DNA from: Hoeflea sp.
Lineage (GTDB): Bacteria > Pseudomonadota > Alphaproteobacteria > Rhizobiales > Rhizobiaceae
DNA length: 64,000 bases
NCBI GenBank assembly: GCA_020637795.1
Contig: JACKJT010000001.1
Span: forward strand, 1,364,001 to 1,428,000
Reading direction: 5' to 3'
This document shows positions 16,510-23,814 of the stretch, in pieces. The translations under genes and the position numbers were made by a program. Under the pieces are notes generated by a model. It had not been told where the DNA came from and searched no databases. It was given only the letters and a program-made list of their open reading frames with translations. The stretch's first letter is position 1, and each line of letters begins with the position of its first letter.

Positions 16510-16890
16510 TCAGTTTGGCTTGCTCGCATAACCCTTGTCGTCGACCGCCGCTCGCGGATCGGCATCGGGACCAAGTACGGGGAGGATGGGAAAGTGCGGC
16601 GCGTCGGCCTTTTCGCCAGCGAGCAGATCAAAGGCGACCGGGTAGCAATCAAAGTCTGTTTTCGAATGGATTTTCGTCGAGAAGCCACCTCGCGAGCGCC
16701 CAAGCGCCTGACTCTGCTGCCCCCGTTTGCACCCGCTGCCGAGACATCCCGCTGCCGAGACATGGGCCCGAACCACGGTTGGATCGAAGATTTGCACCAG
16801 TCGCGCAAATGCGAGACGCCCCGGTGTTCAAGATCAACCCGGCACCGGAGCCTCCCGTCGCGTTCAGCGCAGGTGCTTGGACTAATACAC
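16510..16890 (-). mobile_element. IS5-family transposase remnant (frameshifted fragment)
   Basis: On the minus strand, two frames together encode the middle of an IS5-type DDE transposase. KIFDPTVVRAHVSAAG carries the first catalytic Asp (IDSTVVRAH in intact relatives). SQALGRSRGGFSTKIH, then FDLLAGEKADAPHFPIL and DPRAAVDDKGYASK follow, the last holding the second Asp. The N-terminal part and the C-terminal DDE Glu region are missing, and the upstream frame has shifted near residue 1 of the 16797 start. The right end abuts the stop codon of the DUF4214 gene, suggesting that it inserted into that gene's 3' end. Inverted repeats were not identified with confidence. Not expected to be active. 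Confidence 0.65.
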
Positions 16891-19266
16891 CTCATTCAGG
16901 CCCAGGACACTGATGGTGACGACAGCTTGCGCCGTTTCGCCGTTGGTGTTCTCGATGGTATAGGTGAACGTGTCCGTGGTATTCTGGTTCGTGTTGAGCG
17001 CCTGCAAGGTCGCAGCGCCTGTCGGATCATAGGTGATGGTTCCGGCACCCGCATCGAAGGTCAGGGCCGCTCCCTTGGCACTGGTGCCGTCGACCGTTTT
17101 CACGGAGAACGAGAGGGCTCCCGGGTCGCTGTCATTGGCGAGGAGGTCGGCGGCGACGTCGATTACCGCCGTCGTGTCTTCCGAGACGGTCCGATTGATG
17201 TCGAAAAGGCGGGCCTTGATGTTTTCTCCGGGGTTTCCTCGCCACGCCACGACGAAGCCGTTGTCCAGCGCGGTCACGAATGGCTCGAGCTGATAAGCAT
17301 TATTGCCCGTGACTCCATCGACAGAGAACTCCGTGCCTTGAGTTGCCAAGGCGCCATTGGCGTCAATAGTGAATTTCCGGGCCTTGATGTCGTAGTCCCC
17401 GCTATTCGGGTTCGCCCGCCATGCGATGACGAAACCGCCATCGGACAGGGCGGTGACCGAAGGATCCCATTGGTTGTTCAAGGTGTTGGTATCGACCTGG
17501 AAATCTGCCTTGGTTGTGCCGGCTTCGTCGATCACCCGCGCATAGATCGAATTCGACTTGGTCCACGTTACAACGATGTATCCGTTCGCCAGGGCCGCCG
17601 CCGAAGGAGAATTGCCATTGGCCTGCAAGTTGCTCACGATCTCGGTGACATCGACGCCTGTCACCGCGCCGGTCCCCGCATCAATGCTCATGCCGCTGAC
17701 ATCGACCAGATCGACAGGACGGGGATCTGAATTCAATGGTTCAGATGAGATGATGAATTTTTCGCTGGAAAGCGTGGTTACAGCCAGACTGCGCACGCCA
17801 GAAGCGCTACGGACCAGGAATTCTTCTCCAAGACCGCTGACAGACCCATCCGTTTCTATCGACATATCACTGACGTCAAAGATCCGGGCCTTGATTGAGC
17901 CGCCAGGAGGCGAGTCCCAAGCGAGAACAAACGAATCGTCCCCGAGCGCCGCCACAGCCGGATGGACCTGATTCCCAGGATAAAACGTGTTCGCGATGAA
18001 TTCACCTGTCGCCGGCGTTCCATCGGCATTGAAAACCCGCGCCTTGGTGGCAGCGCCCGATGTATCGGCTTGCTGTCCATCAGTCGACGCCCATGCGATG
18101 ACGAATTGCCCATTGTCCAGTGCGGCGATGGATGGCTGGTACTGCTCGCTATATGTCTTCTCATTGACAAGAAATTCGCCCTTCACCTCGTTGCCCGAGG
18201 CATCGAAAATGCCGGCCTTGACCGCCCGGTTGGACGTATCGCCTTGCTGCCCGTCCTCTGACTCCCACGCAACCACGAAACCGCCATTGGCCAGCTTGGC
18301 GATCACGGGTTCACGCTGAATGGTCTGTGTGTATGTGTTGACTACGAATTCCGGCGCAGCCATTTTGAGCGTGTCATTCAGCGCAACAGGCGCATCCAAA
18401 TTCGTCACCGAGACGGACAGGGCTTGGCTTTCCTTAAGCGACCCGTCGGACGCCTCGACGGTGACCTCGTAAACATTGTCGGTATTGGCATCGCCGGGGT
18501 TCTCGAAGTCGGGCGCGGCCGTGAAGGACAAGGCACCCGTGCCGGCATCGATGGTGAACAGCGCCGCATCCGTGCCTGACACGGCATAGGTCACGGCGCT
18601 GCCCTCCGGGTCTGTCGCGGCCACTGTCGTGACCGCTGTCGAATTTTCCGCCACGTTCACCGCAGCCGTATCGCCTCCGCCATCGGAGGTGATGGATGGC
18701 GCTGCATTCACCGGGCCGCCGCCGCCGCCACTGATTGGCCCAGCAGGTTCCTGCCCAGCATTTGTGACCAGCGTCAGAACAGAAGCGTTTACATCATCAA
18801 TAGTGGGTGGATTGTCGACAGTCACACCGGATAGAAAGTCGCGCCCAACTTGGGCGGCGTCATTGCCAACATAAGCAGCAATTTCGGCATCGGTGTCGAG
18901 TGCAGCGGTAAACAGGTCTGCAGCAGCAATCTTGGCATCGATCAGTTCAAGATCTACGCCCTTTGCTCCATCTAGAATGTTGATAGCAATTGAATTGATC
19001 GTCTGACGACCCGCTGTCAATTCAGCGAGGAAAAATGCCAGCCCCTCAGGATCAGCATCACGTCCGAACAGGCTCTGATAGATCGCGTTGATGACCTGTG
19101 TATTCGAAAGGCCGGTGAATCTGTCCTGATATTCTGCAGTTCCCGTCAAATCACCGATATTTGATAGATCCGCTCCGCCATTTGTCACCGTGCTCCAATG
19201 GTCCAGACCTGTGGGATCTGCCGGACGGCCAAACAATGCAACATAAATACCCTGAATAGACGCCAT
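16882..19266 (-). CDS. DUF4214 / cadherin-like repeat surface or secreted protein, probably 3'-truncated
   Basis: A 794-residue protein. Residues 1-100 hold a DUF4214 domain duplicated as YVALFGRPADPTGLDHW and YQSLFGRDADPEGLAFFL. A Gly/Pro linker near 180 precedes a cadherin-like domain (about 190-295; VNVAENSTAVTTVAATDPEG). Seven repeats of the GGFVVAW type then run to about 700 (FVVAWES, FVIAWAS, FVLAWDS, a degenerate FIISS, IVVTW, FVIAWRA, FVVAWRG). A final Ig/VCBS-like domain has LLANDSDPG. The chain ends VTISVLGLNEVY; relatives continue with more repeats and a type I secretion signal. The stop lies at the edge of the IS fragment, so truncation is likely. There is no Sec signal, consistent with former type I export. 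No export genes are adjacent. Confidence 0.8.
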   Translation of the reverse strand: MASIQGIYVALFGRPADPTGLDHWSTVTNGGADLSNIGDLTGTAEYQDRFTGLSNTQVINAIYQSLFGRDADPEGLAFFLAELTAGRQTINSIAINILDGAKGVDLELIDAKIAAADLFTAALDTDAEIAAYVGNDAAQVGRDFLSGVTVDNPPTIDDVNASVLTLVTNAGQEPAGPISGGGGGPVNAAPSITSDGGGDTAAVNVAENSTAVTTVAATDPEGSAVTYAVSGTDAALFTIDAGTGALSFTAAPDFENPGDANTDNVYEVTVEASDGSLKESQALSVSVTNLDAPVALNDTLKMAAPEFVVNTYTQTIQREPVIAKLANGGFVVAWESEDGQQGDTSNRAVKAGIFDASGNEVKGEFLVNEKTYSEQYQPSIAALDNGQFVIAWASTDGQQADTSGAATKARVFNADGTPATGEFIANTFYPGNQVHPAVAALGDDSFVLAWDSPPGGSIKARIFDVSDMSIETDGSVSGLGEEFLVRSASGVRSLAVTTLSSEKFIISSEPLNSDPRPVDLVDVSGMSIDAGTGAVTGVDVTEIVSNLQANGNSPSAAALANGYIVVTWTKSNSIYARVIDEAGTTKADFQVDTNTLNNQWDPSVTALSDGGFVIAWRANPNSGDYDIKARKFTIDANGALATQGTEFSVDGVTGNNAYQLEPFVTALDNGFVVAWRGNPGENIKARLFDINRTVSEDTTAVIDVAADLLANDSDPGALSFSVKTVDGTSAKGAALTFDAGAGTITYDPTGAATLQALNTNQNTTDTFTYTIENTNGETAQAVVTISVLGLNEVY

Positions 19267-19549
19267 AAACTACACCACCCTACGTGATCTCATATATCCC
19301 CAAAAAGTATGGTTATTAAAAACATAATGCGTGCATACCTTCAATATACATTTTCAACGATTCGACCACTCAACGAAACGTTGGTTAACTCTCGCGGGGC
19401 GTTGTTTCACGATGGGGCTGATCGAGATTATTCAGAGAGTCAAAGTTCGCCGAGTCTGCCCAACGGCCGGGCATTGCTTAACTCGATCCTGCGCGGCAAC
19501 AATATGCTCTGGACCCTACAAGGATGAAAACTCGGACCCGTGTCCGAGC

Positions 19550-19921
19550 GTGGAGCAAGAACTACATGTCGCAACGGTCGACGCCTTTGGCACCCTCTGG
19601 CGCTTCACGCCGATGACAGCGCGAGCCAATAAGGCAGCCGTGCCGGATCCATCGCGGGCGTCCGTGGTGATCTGTGGCGTCTTCAGTGATCCGCATCAGA
19701 ACGACCGAATGCGGTACAAGTTCACTGAAGTCTCGACCAGCAATCCGACGCTGGAGATTCACTCCTTGGCTGTCGCCGACATCCGGCAGGGTGATGTCCT
19801 CGCCCGCCTCGATGGATGCGGAAACGAGATCGGCCGCTATGAGGTCACAGCGCCTCAGGCGAACGGTTTCGGCACGTTCAAGGTGCAGCTTTTGCAGATC
19901 GGCCTTAGGGCTTCGGCTTGA
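19550..19921 (+). CDS. Phage-like small protein, possibly head-tail joining type
   Basis: A 123-codon frame from a GTG; an ATG at 19613 is an alternative start. ASVVICGVFSDPHQ, then STSNPTLEIHSLAVADIRQGD and YEVTAPQANGFGTFKVQLLQ follow the order seen in small phage head-tail joining proteins: a GIF-DPH segment, a PTLEV stretch, GD, and a YxV-GxG-L end. The match is by pattern only. It lies at the 3' end of the integrase gene, overlapping it by 17 bases in convergent orientation, and is not followed by other structural genes, so it is probably a prophage leftover. Reading upstream of 19550 in the same frame looks non-coding. Confidence 0.35.
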   Translation: MEQELHVATVDAFGTLWRFTPMTARANKAAVPDPSRASVVICGVFSDPHQNDRMRYKFTEVSTSNPTLEIHSLAVADIRQGDVLARLDGCGNEIGRYEVTAPQANGFGTFKVQLLQIGLRASA

Positions 19922-21341
19922 TGCCTCTGCGCGGCGCTTGCCCGTCCATGATCGATGTATCGAACTGCAGCGCCGCTCGGCGCATTACCTCGGCCTTGGC
20001 CTCCAGATCGAAACCCTCACCATATTCCTGGTCCTCGCGCTTCCACCCGCCGATGTATCGGACCATTTCGTCGCCGGCACCTGCCTTGCGCAAGCGGTCC
20101 TTGAAGGCATGGCGCAGGCTGTGGATCGGTCGTGGCCGCCCGGTGCTGGCGCGGCTCGCGGCCTGTTGCGGGGGCAAGAGGTTATTCTCTTTTAGGAATT
20201 TTCCGACCGATGTTGCAACGCTGTCTTCCCTGTCTCGCAGCGCCGGAAACCCCTCAGGAAACGCCTGCATGGCGATCAGGCTCACGCCGACCAGCGGCAC
20301 CTCGCGGACGCTGGCAGCGGTCTTGAGCTCGCGCCGCGTGTCTCCCTGATCATAGTCGGTGATGACGATGTGCGGCACCTCATGGTCGAGCCGGATGTGC
20401 GATGGCAACAGATTCACGATTTCGCTCAACCTGCAGCCGCTCTCGACGCAAGCAAGAAAGATCGCCCGGTGCATCCGGTTCATGCGCTTTATGTCGCCGC
20501 CGGTAAGGATGCGGTCGCGGATCCAGTCGCCGGAATATGGCAGCGCCCGCCGAGGCTGGGCCTTGAACCTCCGCCCCTGAAATGGAGACTTGTATTCCCG
20601 GTCGCCGGAATGTCGGGCGAAGTCCTTCAGCATCCGCCCCAGCGTCTCCAGACAGCGATTGGCAGTGTCTGCACTGTAGAGCGAGCCCGTCCGCGGATTC
20701 CGCTCTTGCAGTCGGTCAGACCAATAATCCTCGACTCGCTGGGCATCCTTTGCGGTCACAGCCTCGACCGGCTTGTCGCCGCAACACTCCAGAAAGATCG
20801 CCACGGCGCGGCGGGGCCAGATCGACGCACGGTGCCGCTGGGCTTCCGACTTGGACGCGAAGTCAACCGCTTTGATCCGGCCGATCCAGATCTCGGCCAA
20901 TTCGCTCACCATGACTTCTCCAGCCTCGACGCCGAGCGCAATGGGCTTCAGATCCTGCAAGGCATCCGCCTGAGTGACGCTTGGCAGATTGCCGATCCCG
21001 TAAATCTGATCCGCCAGTGCGGCCATCCGGTTGACCAGCAGAAGATTCCCCTCTTGCGGCAACTGGTCGAGGCCGAGAATCATTTCGATCTGCTCGACCG
21101 CCCTGCCCGTCTCCAAACGCCCGCCGCCGGCCAGAAAAGACTTCAGCGCCGACCAGAGCCGGTCGTTTCGTCGATCGTGCTGATCGCGCAGGTTCATAGC
21201 GAGTCGGCGATCATCCGTTCCTAGCGCCTGCCTGATTGTCGGGGCGCGCCGGTCATAGGCCGCCACGGCTTCCGGCACGCGGCGGACATAGACCCAGCGC
21301 CCCCTGCGCAAGGTCAAGTGATTCATATCTCGTTTCGACAT
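19905..21341 (-). CDS. Tyrosine recombinase / phage-type integrase
   Basis: A 478-residue integrase. The N-terminus (LTLRRGRWVYVRRVPEAVA) is the DUF6538-type head of long proteobacterial integrases. The core-binding region is at about 160-260 and the catalytic domain after about 290. It shows Arg in ESGCRLSEIVNL, HSLRHAFKDRLR with His-x-x-Arg, and the terminal Tyr in QEYGEGF. All catalytic residues appear present. It faces away from tRNA-Gly(CCC), whose 3' end lies 146 bases upstream, the usual arrangement for elements inserted at a tRNA 3' end. A start at 21395 is also open, but the motif-bearing part begins here and neither start has a strong ribosome site. Confidence 0.9.
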   Translation of the reverse strand: MSKRDMNHLTLRRGRWVYVRRVPEAVAAYDRRAPTIRQALGTDDRRLAMNLRDQHDRRNDRLWSALKSFLAGGGRLETGRAVEQIEMILGLDQLPQEGNLLLVNRMAALADQIYGIGNLPSVTQADALQDLKPIALGVEAGEVMVSELAEIWIGRIKAVDFASKSEAQRHRASIWPRRAVAIFLECCGDKPVEAVTAKDAQRVEDYWSDRLQERNPRTGSLYSADTANRCLETLGRMLKDFARHSGDREYKSPFQGRRFKAQPRRALPYSGDWIRDRILTGGDIKRMNRMHRAIFLACVESGCRLSEIVNLLPSHIRLDHEVPHIVITDYDQGDTRRELKTAASVREVPLVGVSLIAMQAFPEGFPALRDREDSVATSVGKFLKENNLLPPQQAASRASTGRPRPIHSLRHAFKDRLRKAGAGDEMVRYIGGWKREDQEYGEGFDLEAKAEVMRRAALQFDTSIMDGQAPRRGIKPKP

Positions 21342-21374
21342 GTAGGTTTGAATGCCTCGCAGTGTTACACCAAT

Positions 21375-21394
21375 GTTGCACACATTGTTGCACA
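21375..21394. repeat. Two GTTGCACA direct repeats before the integrase gene
   Basis: GTTGCACA occurs at 21375-21382 and 21387-21394, spaced 12 bases start to start, between the tRNA 3' end and the integrase start. Short direct repeats here are typical of arm-type integrase or excisionase sites, but that role is inferred. Confidence 0.35.
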
Positions 21395-21486
21395 ATCGCG
21401 GAGATCAGGCCAGCGCCGCAACCCCTTACGAATCAAGGAACGCCTTGCGGATCAAGGACTTCCAGAGTTCGCTAATGTGGGGATTT

Positions 21487-21560
21487 TGGAGCGGGTGAAG
21501 GGAATCGAACCCTCGTCTTAAGCTTGGGAAGCTCCTGCTCTACCATTGAGCTACACCCGC
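21487..21560 (-). tRNA. tRNA-Gly (anticodon CCC)
   Basis: A complete 74-base cloverleaf with encoded CCA. The acceptor stem GCGGGTG pairs with CACCCGC, the D stem is GCTC/GAGC, the anticodon loop is TTCCCAA, giving anticodon CCC, and the T arm is GAGGG-TTCGATT-CCCTT. Position 27 G opposes 43 A and 28-42 is G-U, so the top of the anticodon stem is weak. It reads Gly GGG codons. Its 3' side faces the integrase, making it the probable attachment site of the accessory element. Confidence 0.95.
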
Positions 21561-21655
21561 CGATGCCAGACGATCCTTGGCGTTGTTCAGCGACGGTGTC
21601 AAGCCGCCCGGAGCCAGGAGTTGGCTTGACGGAGGAGCGGCCCGGCCTCATATCA

Positions 21656-22489
21656 ATGGCCTTCATTCCAACCCAGATACGTTTCATGGACCAGCTGAAA
21701 ACCTTCCTGTCTTCGCGGCGCTTCGAAAGCGTCATCACCGCCCTGATCGTCATCAATGCGATCACGCTGGGGCTCGAAACCGTGCCGGAAGCCATGCAGC
21801 GTTTCGGCGGGCTGCTGATGCTGCTCGACCGGATCATCCTCGGCGTCTTCGTGATGGAGGTGGCGGCGCGGCTGGTCGCCTGGCGGCTAGATTTCTTTCG
21901 CGATCCCTGGAGGATCTTCGATCTCGTGGTCGTCGGGGTGGCGCTTGTGCCGGCCACCGGCAGCCTGTCGGTGCTCAGGGCACTTCGCATTCTCCGGGTG
22001 CTCAGGATCATCGGCATGGTGCCGTCGCTCAAGCGGGTTGTCGGCGGGCTGGTCAGCGCGCTTCCAGGCATGGGCTCGATCATGCTGCTGCTGACCCTGG
22101 TGTTCTACGTCTTCTCGGTGATGGCGACCAAGCTTTACGGCGAGACCTTTCCCGACTGGTTCGGCTCGATTCCGGCGTCGGCCTATTCGCTGTTCCAGGT
22201 GATGACGCTTGAAAGCTGGTCGATGGGCATCGTCCGTCCGGTGATGGAAGTCCACCCGATGGCTTGGGCCTTCTTCATTCCCTTCATCGCCTGCACAACC
22301 TTCACCGTGCTCAACCTGTTCATCGGCATCATCGTGTCGGCCATGCAGGAGGAACACGAAGCCGAGGCCACAGCGAACCGCGAGGCCATGGCATCGGACC
22401 AGAGCGCCATGCTGGAAGAACTCAAGGCAATCCGCCGGGACCTGGCCGAATTGCGCGCGGCGCAGGCCGGCACTTCCCGGCCGTCGTGA
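21656..22489 (+). CDS. Voltage-gated ion channel family protein (NaChBac-like, single domain)
   Basis: A 277-residue six-helix channel subunit. S1-S3 lie at about 15-85. S4 has the spaced arginines LRALRILRVLRII (about 105-117), the voltage-sensor pattern, followed by S5. The pore loop reads VMTLESWSMG; the LESW filter is that of bacterial voltage-gated sodium channels. S6 (FFIPFIACTTFTVLNLFIGIIVSAM) precedes a C-terminal coiled coil with MLEELKAIRRDLAELRA, the tetramerisation helix. Homotetramer in the inner membrane, probably Na+-selective. The start is uncertain between 21656 and an ATG at 21686; an upstream start would run into the tRNA. It appears to be core sequence on the far side of the tRNA. 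Confidence 0.9.
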   Translation: MAFIPTQIRFMDQLKTFLSSRRFESVITALIVINAITLGLETVPEAMQRFGGLLMLLDRIILGVFVMEVAARLVAWRLDFFRDPWRIFDLVVVGVALVPATGSLSVLRALRILRVLRIIGMVPSLKRVVGGLVSALPGMGSIMLLLTLVFYVFSVMATKLYGETFPDWFGSIPASAYSLFQVMTLESWSMGIVRPVMEVHPMAWAFFIPFIACTTFTVLNLFIGIIVSAMQEEHEAEATANREAMASDQSAMLEELKAIRRDLAELRAAQAGTSRPS

Positions 22490-22520
22490 CCGGGACGGCA
22501 GACTTGCCGGAGGCCAGTTT

Positions 22521-23609
22521 TCAGGCGCGGAAATGCTTGGACAGTTTCAGGCCCTGGGCCTGGTAGTTCGACCCCATTCCCGTGCCGTAGAGCGCCGCGG
22601 GACGTTCCAGCATCCGCTCGTAGATCAGCCGGCCGACGATCTGGCCGTGCTCGAGAATGAAGGGAACCTCGTGGCTGCGTACCTCGAGTACGGCGCGGCT
22701 TCCGGCGCCGCCGGCTTCGGTGTGCCCGAAACCGGGATCGAAGAAACCGGCATAGTGCACCCGGAACTCGCCCACCAGCGGATCGAACGGCGTCATCTCG
22801 GCGGCATAGAGCGGCGGCACGTGCACGGACTCGCGGCTCACCAGAATATAGAACTCATCCGGGTCAAGGATCAGGTCGGCGGAGCCGCGATTGTAGAGCG
22901 GCTCCCAGAAATCAAACACGCCCTGGGCGGCGCGCTTGTCGACGTCGACCACGGCGGTGTGGTGCTTGCCGCGATAGCCGATGAGCGCGTCGTCCCCCTG
23001 CCCCATCAGATCGATCGACAGCGCGATGCCGCCGCCCGAGACATTGGGCGTTTCGGAGGCTACCAGCGTTTCGGTGCGGTGGAGATTGGACAGTTCGTCC
23101 TCGCCCAGTACGGCATGGCCCTGGCGGAAGCGGATCTGCGACAACCGCGATCCGGTGCGCGCCACGATCGGGAAGGTCCGCGGGCTGACCTCGAGCCACA
23201 GCGGACCATTGTACCCCGGAGCGATCTTGTCGAACTCCTGGCCGTAATCGGTCATCAGCCGGGTGAAGATATCGAGCCTTCCAGTCGAGCTCTTCGGATT
23301 GGCCGAGGCGGAAATTTCCGGGGGAAGCTCCAGGCTTTCGAGCAGCGGGACGATGTAGACACAGCCGGTCTCAAGCACAGCGCCTGCCGAAAGATCGATC
23401 TCGTGCATGCTCAGCCGCGCGAGCTTGTCTTCAACACGCGCGGACGGTCCGGGCAGGAAGCTGGCGCGCACACGGTAGGCCCGGGCGCCGAGCCTGAGGT
23501 CAAGGCTGGCCGGCTGGACCTGGTCCGCATCGAGAGCACGGCCGGAGGCAAGCTTTCCAGCCTCGAAGAGCGCCTGAATAGCGCGATCGGAGAGAATGCC
23601 TTCTGCCAA
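22521..23609 (-). CDS. dcd: 2'-deoxycytidine 5'-triphosphate deaminase, double-length alphaproteobacterial form
   Basis: About 362 residues, roughly twice the size of E. coli Dcd, as in rhizobial homologues. The N-terminal half holds VQPASLDLRLGARAYRV and ASANPKSSTGRLDIFTRLMTDY, the nucleotide-binding region with SSTGR. The C-terminal half has DPDEFYILVSRE and FDPGFGHTEAGG, resembling the second dCTP-deaminase/dUTPase-type beta fold. Deamination of dCTP supplies dUTP for thymidylate synthesis. The start is taken as the TTG at 23609, preceded by AGGTGG. It is divergent from metZ, whose riboswitch leader begins about 90 bases away. The start codon is less certain than the identity. Confidence 0.85.
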   Translation of the reverse strand: MAEGILSDRAIQALFEAGKLASGRALDADQVQPASLDLRLGARAYRVRASFLPGPSARVEDKLARLSMHEIDLSAGAVLETGCVYIVPLLESLELPPEISASANPKSSTGRLDIFTRLMTDYGQEFDKIAPGYNGPLWLEVSPRTFPIVARTGSRLSQIRFRQGHAVLGEDELSNLHRTETLVASETPNVSGGGIALSIDLMGQGDDALIGYRGKHHTAVVDVDKRAAQGVFDFWEPLYNRGSADLILDPDEFYILVSRESVHVPPLYAAEMTPFDPLVGEFRVHYAGFFDPGFGHTEAGGAGSRAVLEVRSHEVPFILEHGQIVGRLIYERMLERPAALYGTGMGSNYQAQGLKLSKHFRA

Positions 23610-23658
23610 GTTCCACCTGCTCCAGATTGTCCGGTTTCTTGATGGCAAGGCAAAGCGA

Positions 23659-23687
23659 TTGACGCAAGCGCGGGAACCCACTAAAAG
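23659..23687 (+). promoter_or_regulatory. Sigma-70-type promoter of the metZ leader
   Basis: TTGACG (23659-23664) and TAAAAG (23682-23687) are spaced by 17 bases and end just before the riboswitch aptamer, so transcription should start near 23694 at the base of the aptamer. Confidence 0.6.
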
Positions 23688-23696
23688 CGACGTTAT

Positions 23697-23754
23697 CCCG
23701 TGGTGATTTGGCCGACCGGCTTGCAGCCACGTTAAACAAGTCGCTAAAAAGGTC
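23697..23754 (+). ncRNA. SAM-II riboswitch (metA-type leader)
   Basis: The segment contains the conserved SAM-II core: GTGATTTGGCCGACCGG, then CTTGCAGCCACGTTAAA, CAAGTCGCTAAAA and the closing GGTCGGG. These form the H-type pseudoknot that binds S-adenosylmethionine in alphaproteobacterial met genes. It lies between a promoter and metZ, and is followed within 10 bases by a terminator hairpin that overlaps the region before the start codon. High SAM should reduce metZ expression. Identification is by recognition of the conserved core. Confidence 0.92.
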
Positions 23755-23762
23755 GGGTTGCA

Positions 23763-23797
23763 AAACCGGCTCGCGACTTCGCAAGCCGGTTTTTTTG
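23763..23797 (+). terminator. Intrinsic terminator in the metZ leader
   Basis: Arms AACCGGCT (from 23764) and AGCCGGTT (23784-23791) enclose a 12-base loop and run into seven T residues, 18 bases before the metZ ATG. Its placement directly after the SAM-II aptamer suggests transcriptional attenuation. Confidence 0.8.
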
Positions 23798-23814
23798 TGT
23801 GTTGGACAAAGACC

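Larger units (their letters stand above)
15721..21486. mobile_element. Accessory region at tRNA-Gly: decayed integrative element with IS remnant
   Basis: Between the tRNA-Gly 3' end and the core-like genes left of about 14800 lie an integrase, a phage-like fragment, a large repeat-rich surface protein truncated at an IS5 remnant, and small unrecognised frames. The tRNA-facing integrase defines the right border. The left border is not fixed because no duplicated tRNA end was found. The mixture suggests an old integrated element largely deleted. Confidence 0.45.

Noticed and set aside
16594..17730. A 378-codon plus-strand frame over the IS remnant and the DUF4214 gene
   Set aside because: It crosses the IS/gene junction in antisense and shows no protein features.
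19309..19527. A 72-codon frame right of the DUF4214 gene
   Set aside because: Composition is unlike a protein and it lies in the AT-rich promoter region of the divergent gene.
15721..21486. Possible attachment-site copy of the tRNA-Gly 3' end
   Set aside because: Looked for the T-arm and acceptor sequence through the region and found no convincing second copy, so no att site is listed.
22533..23642. A 369-codon plus-strand frame opposite dcd
   Set aside because: Antisense to a well-supported dCTP deaminase gene.
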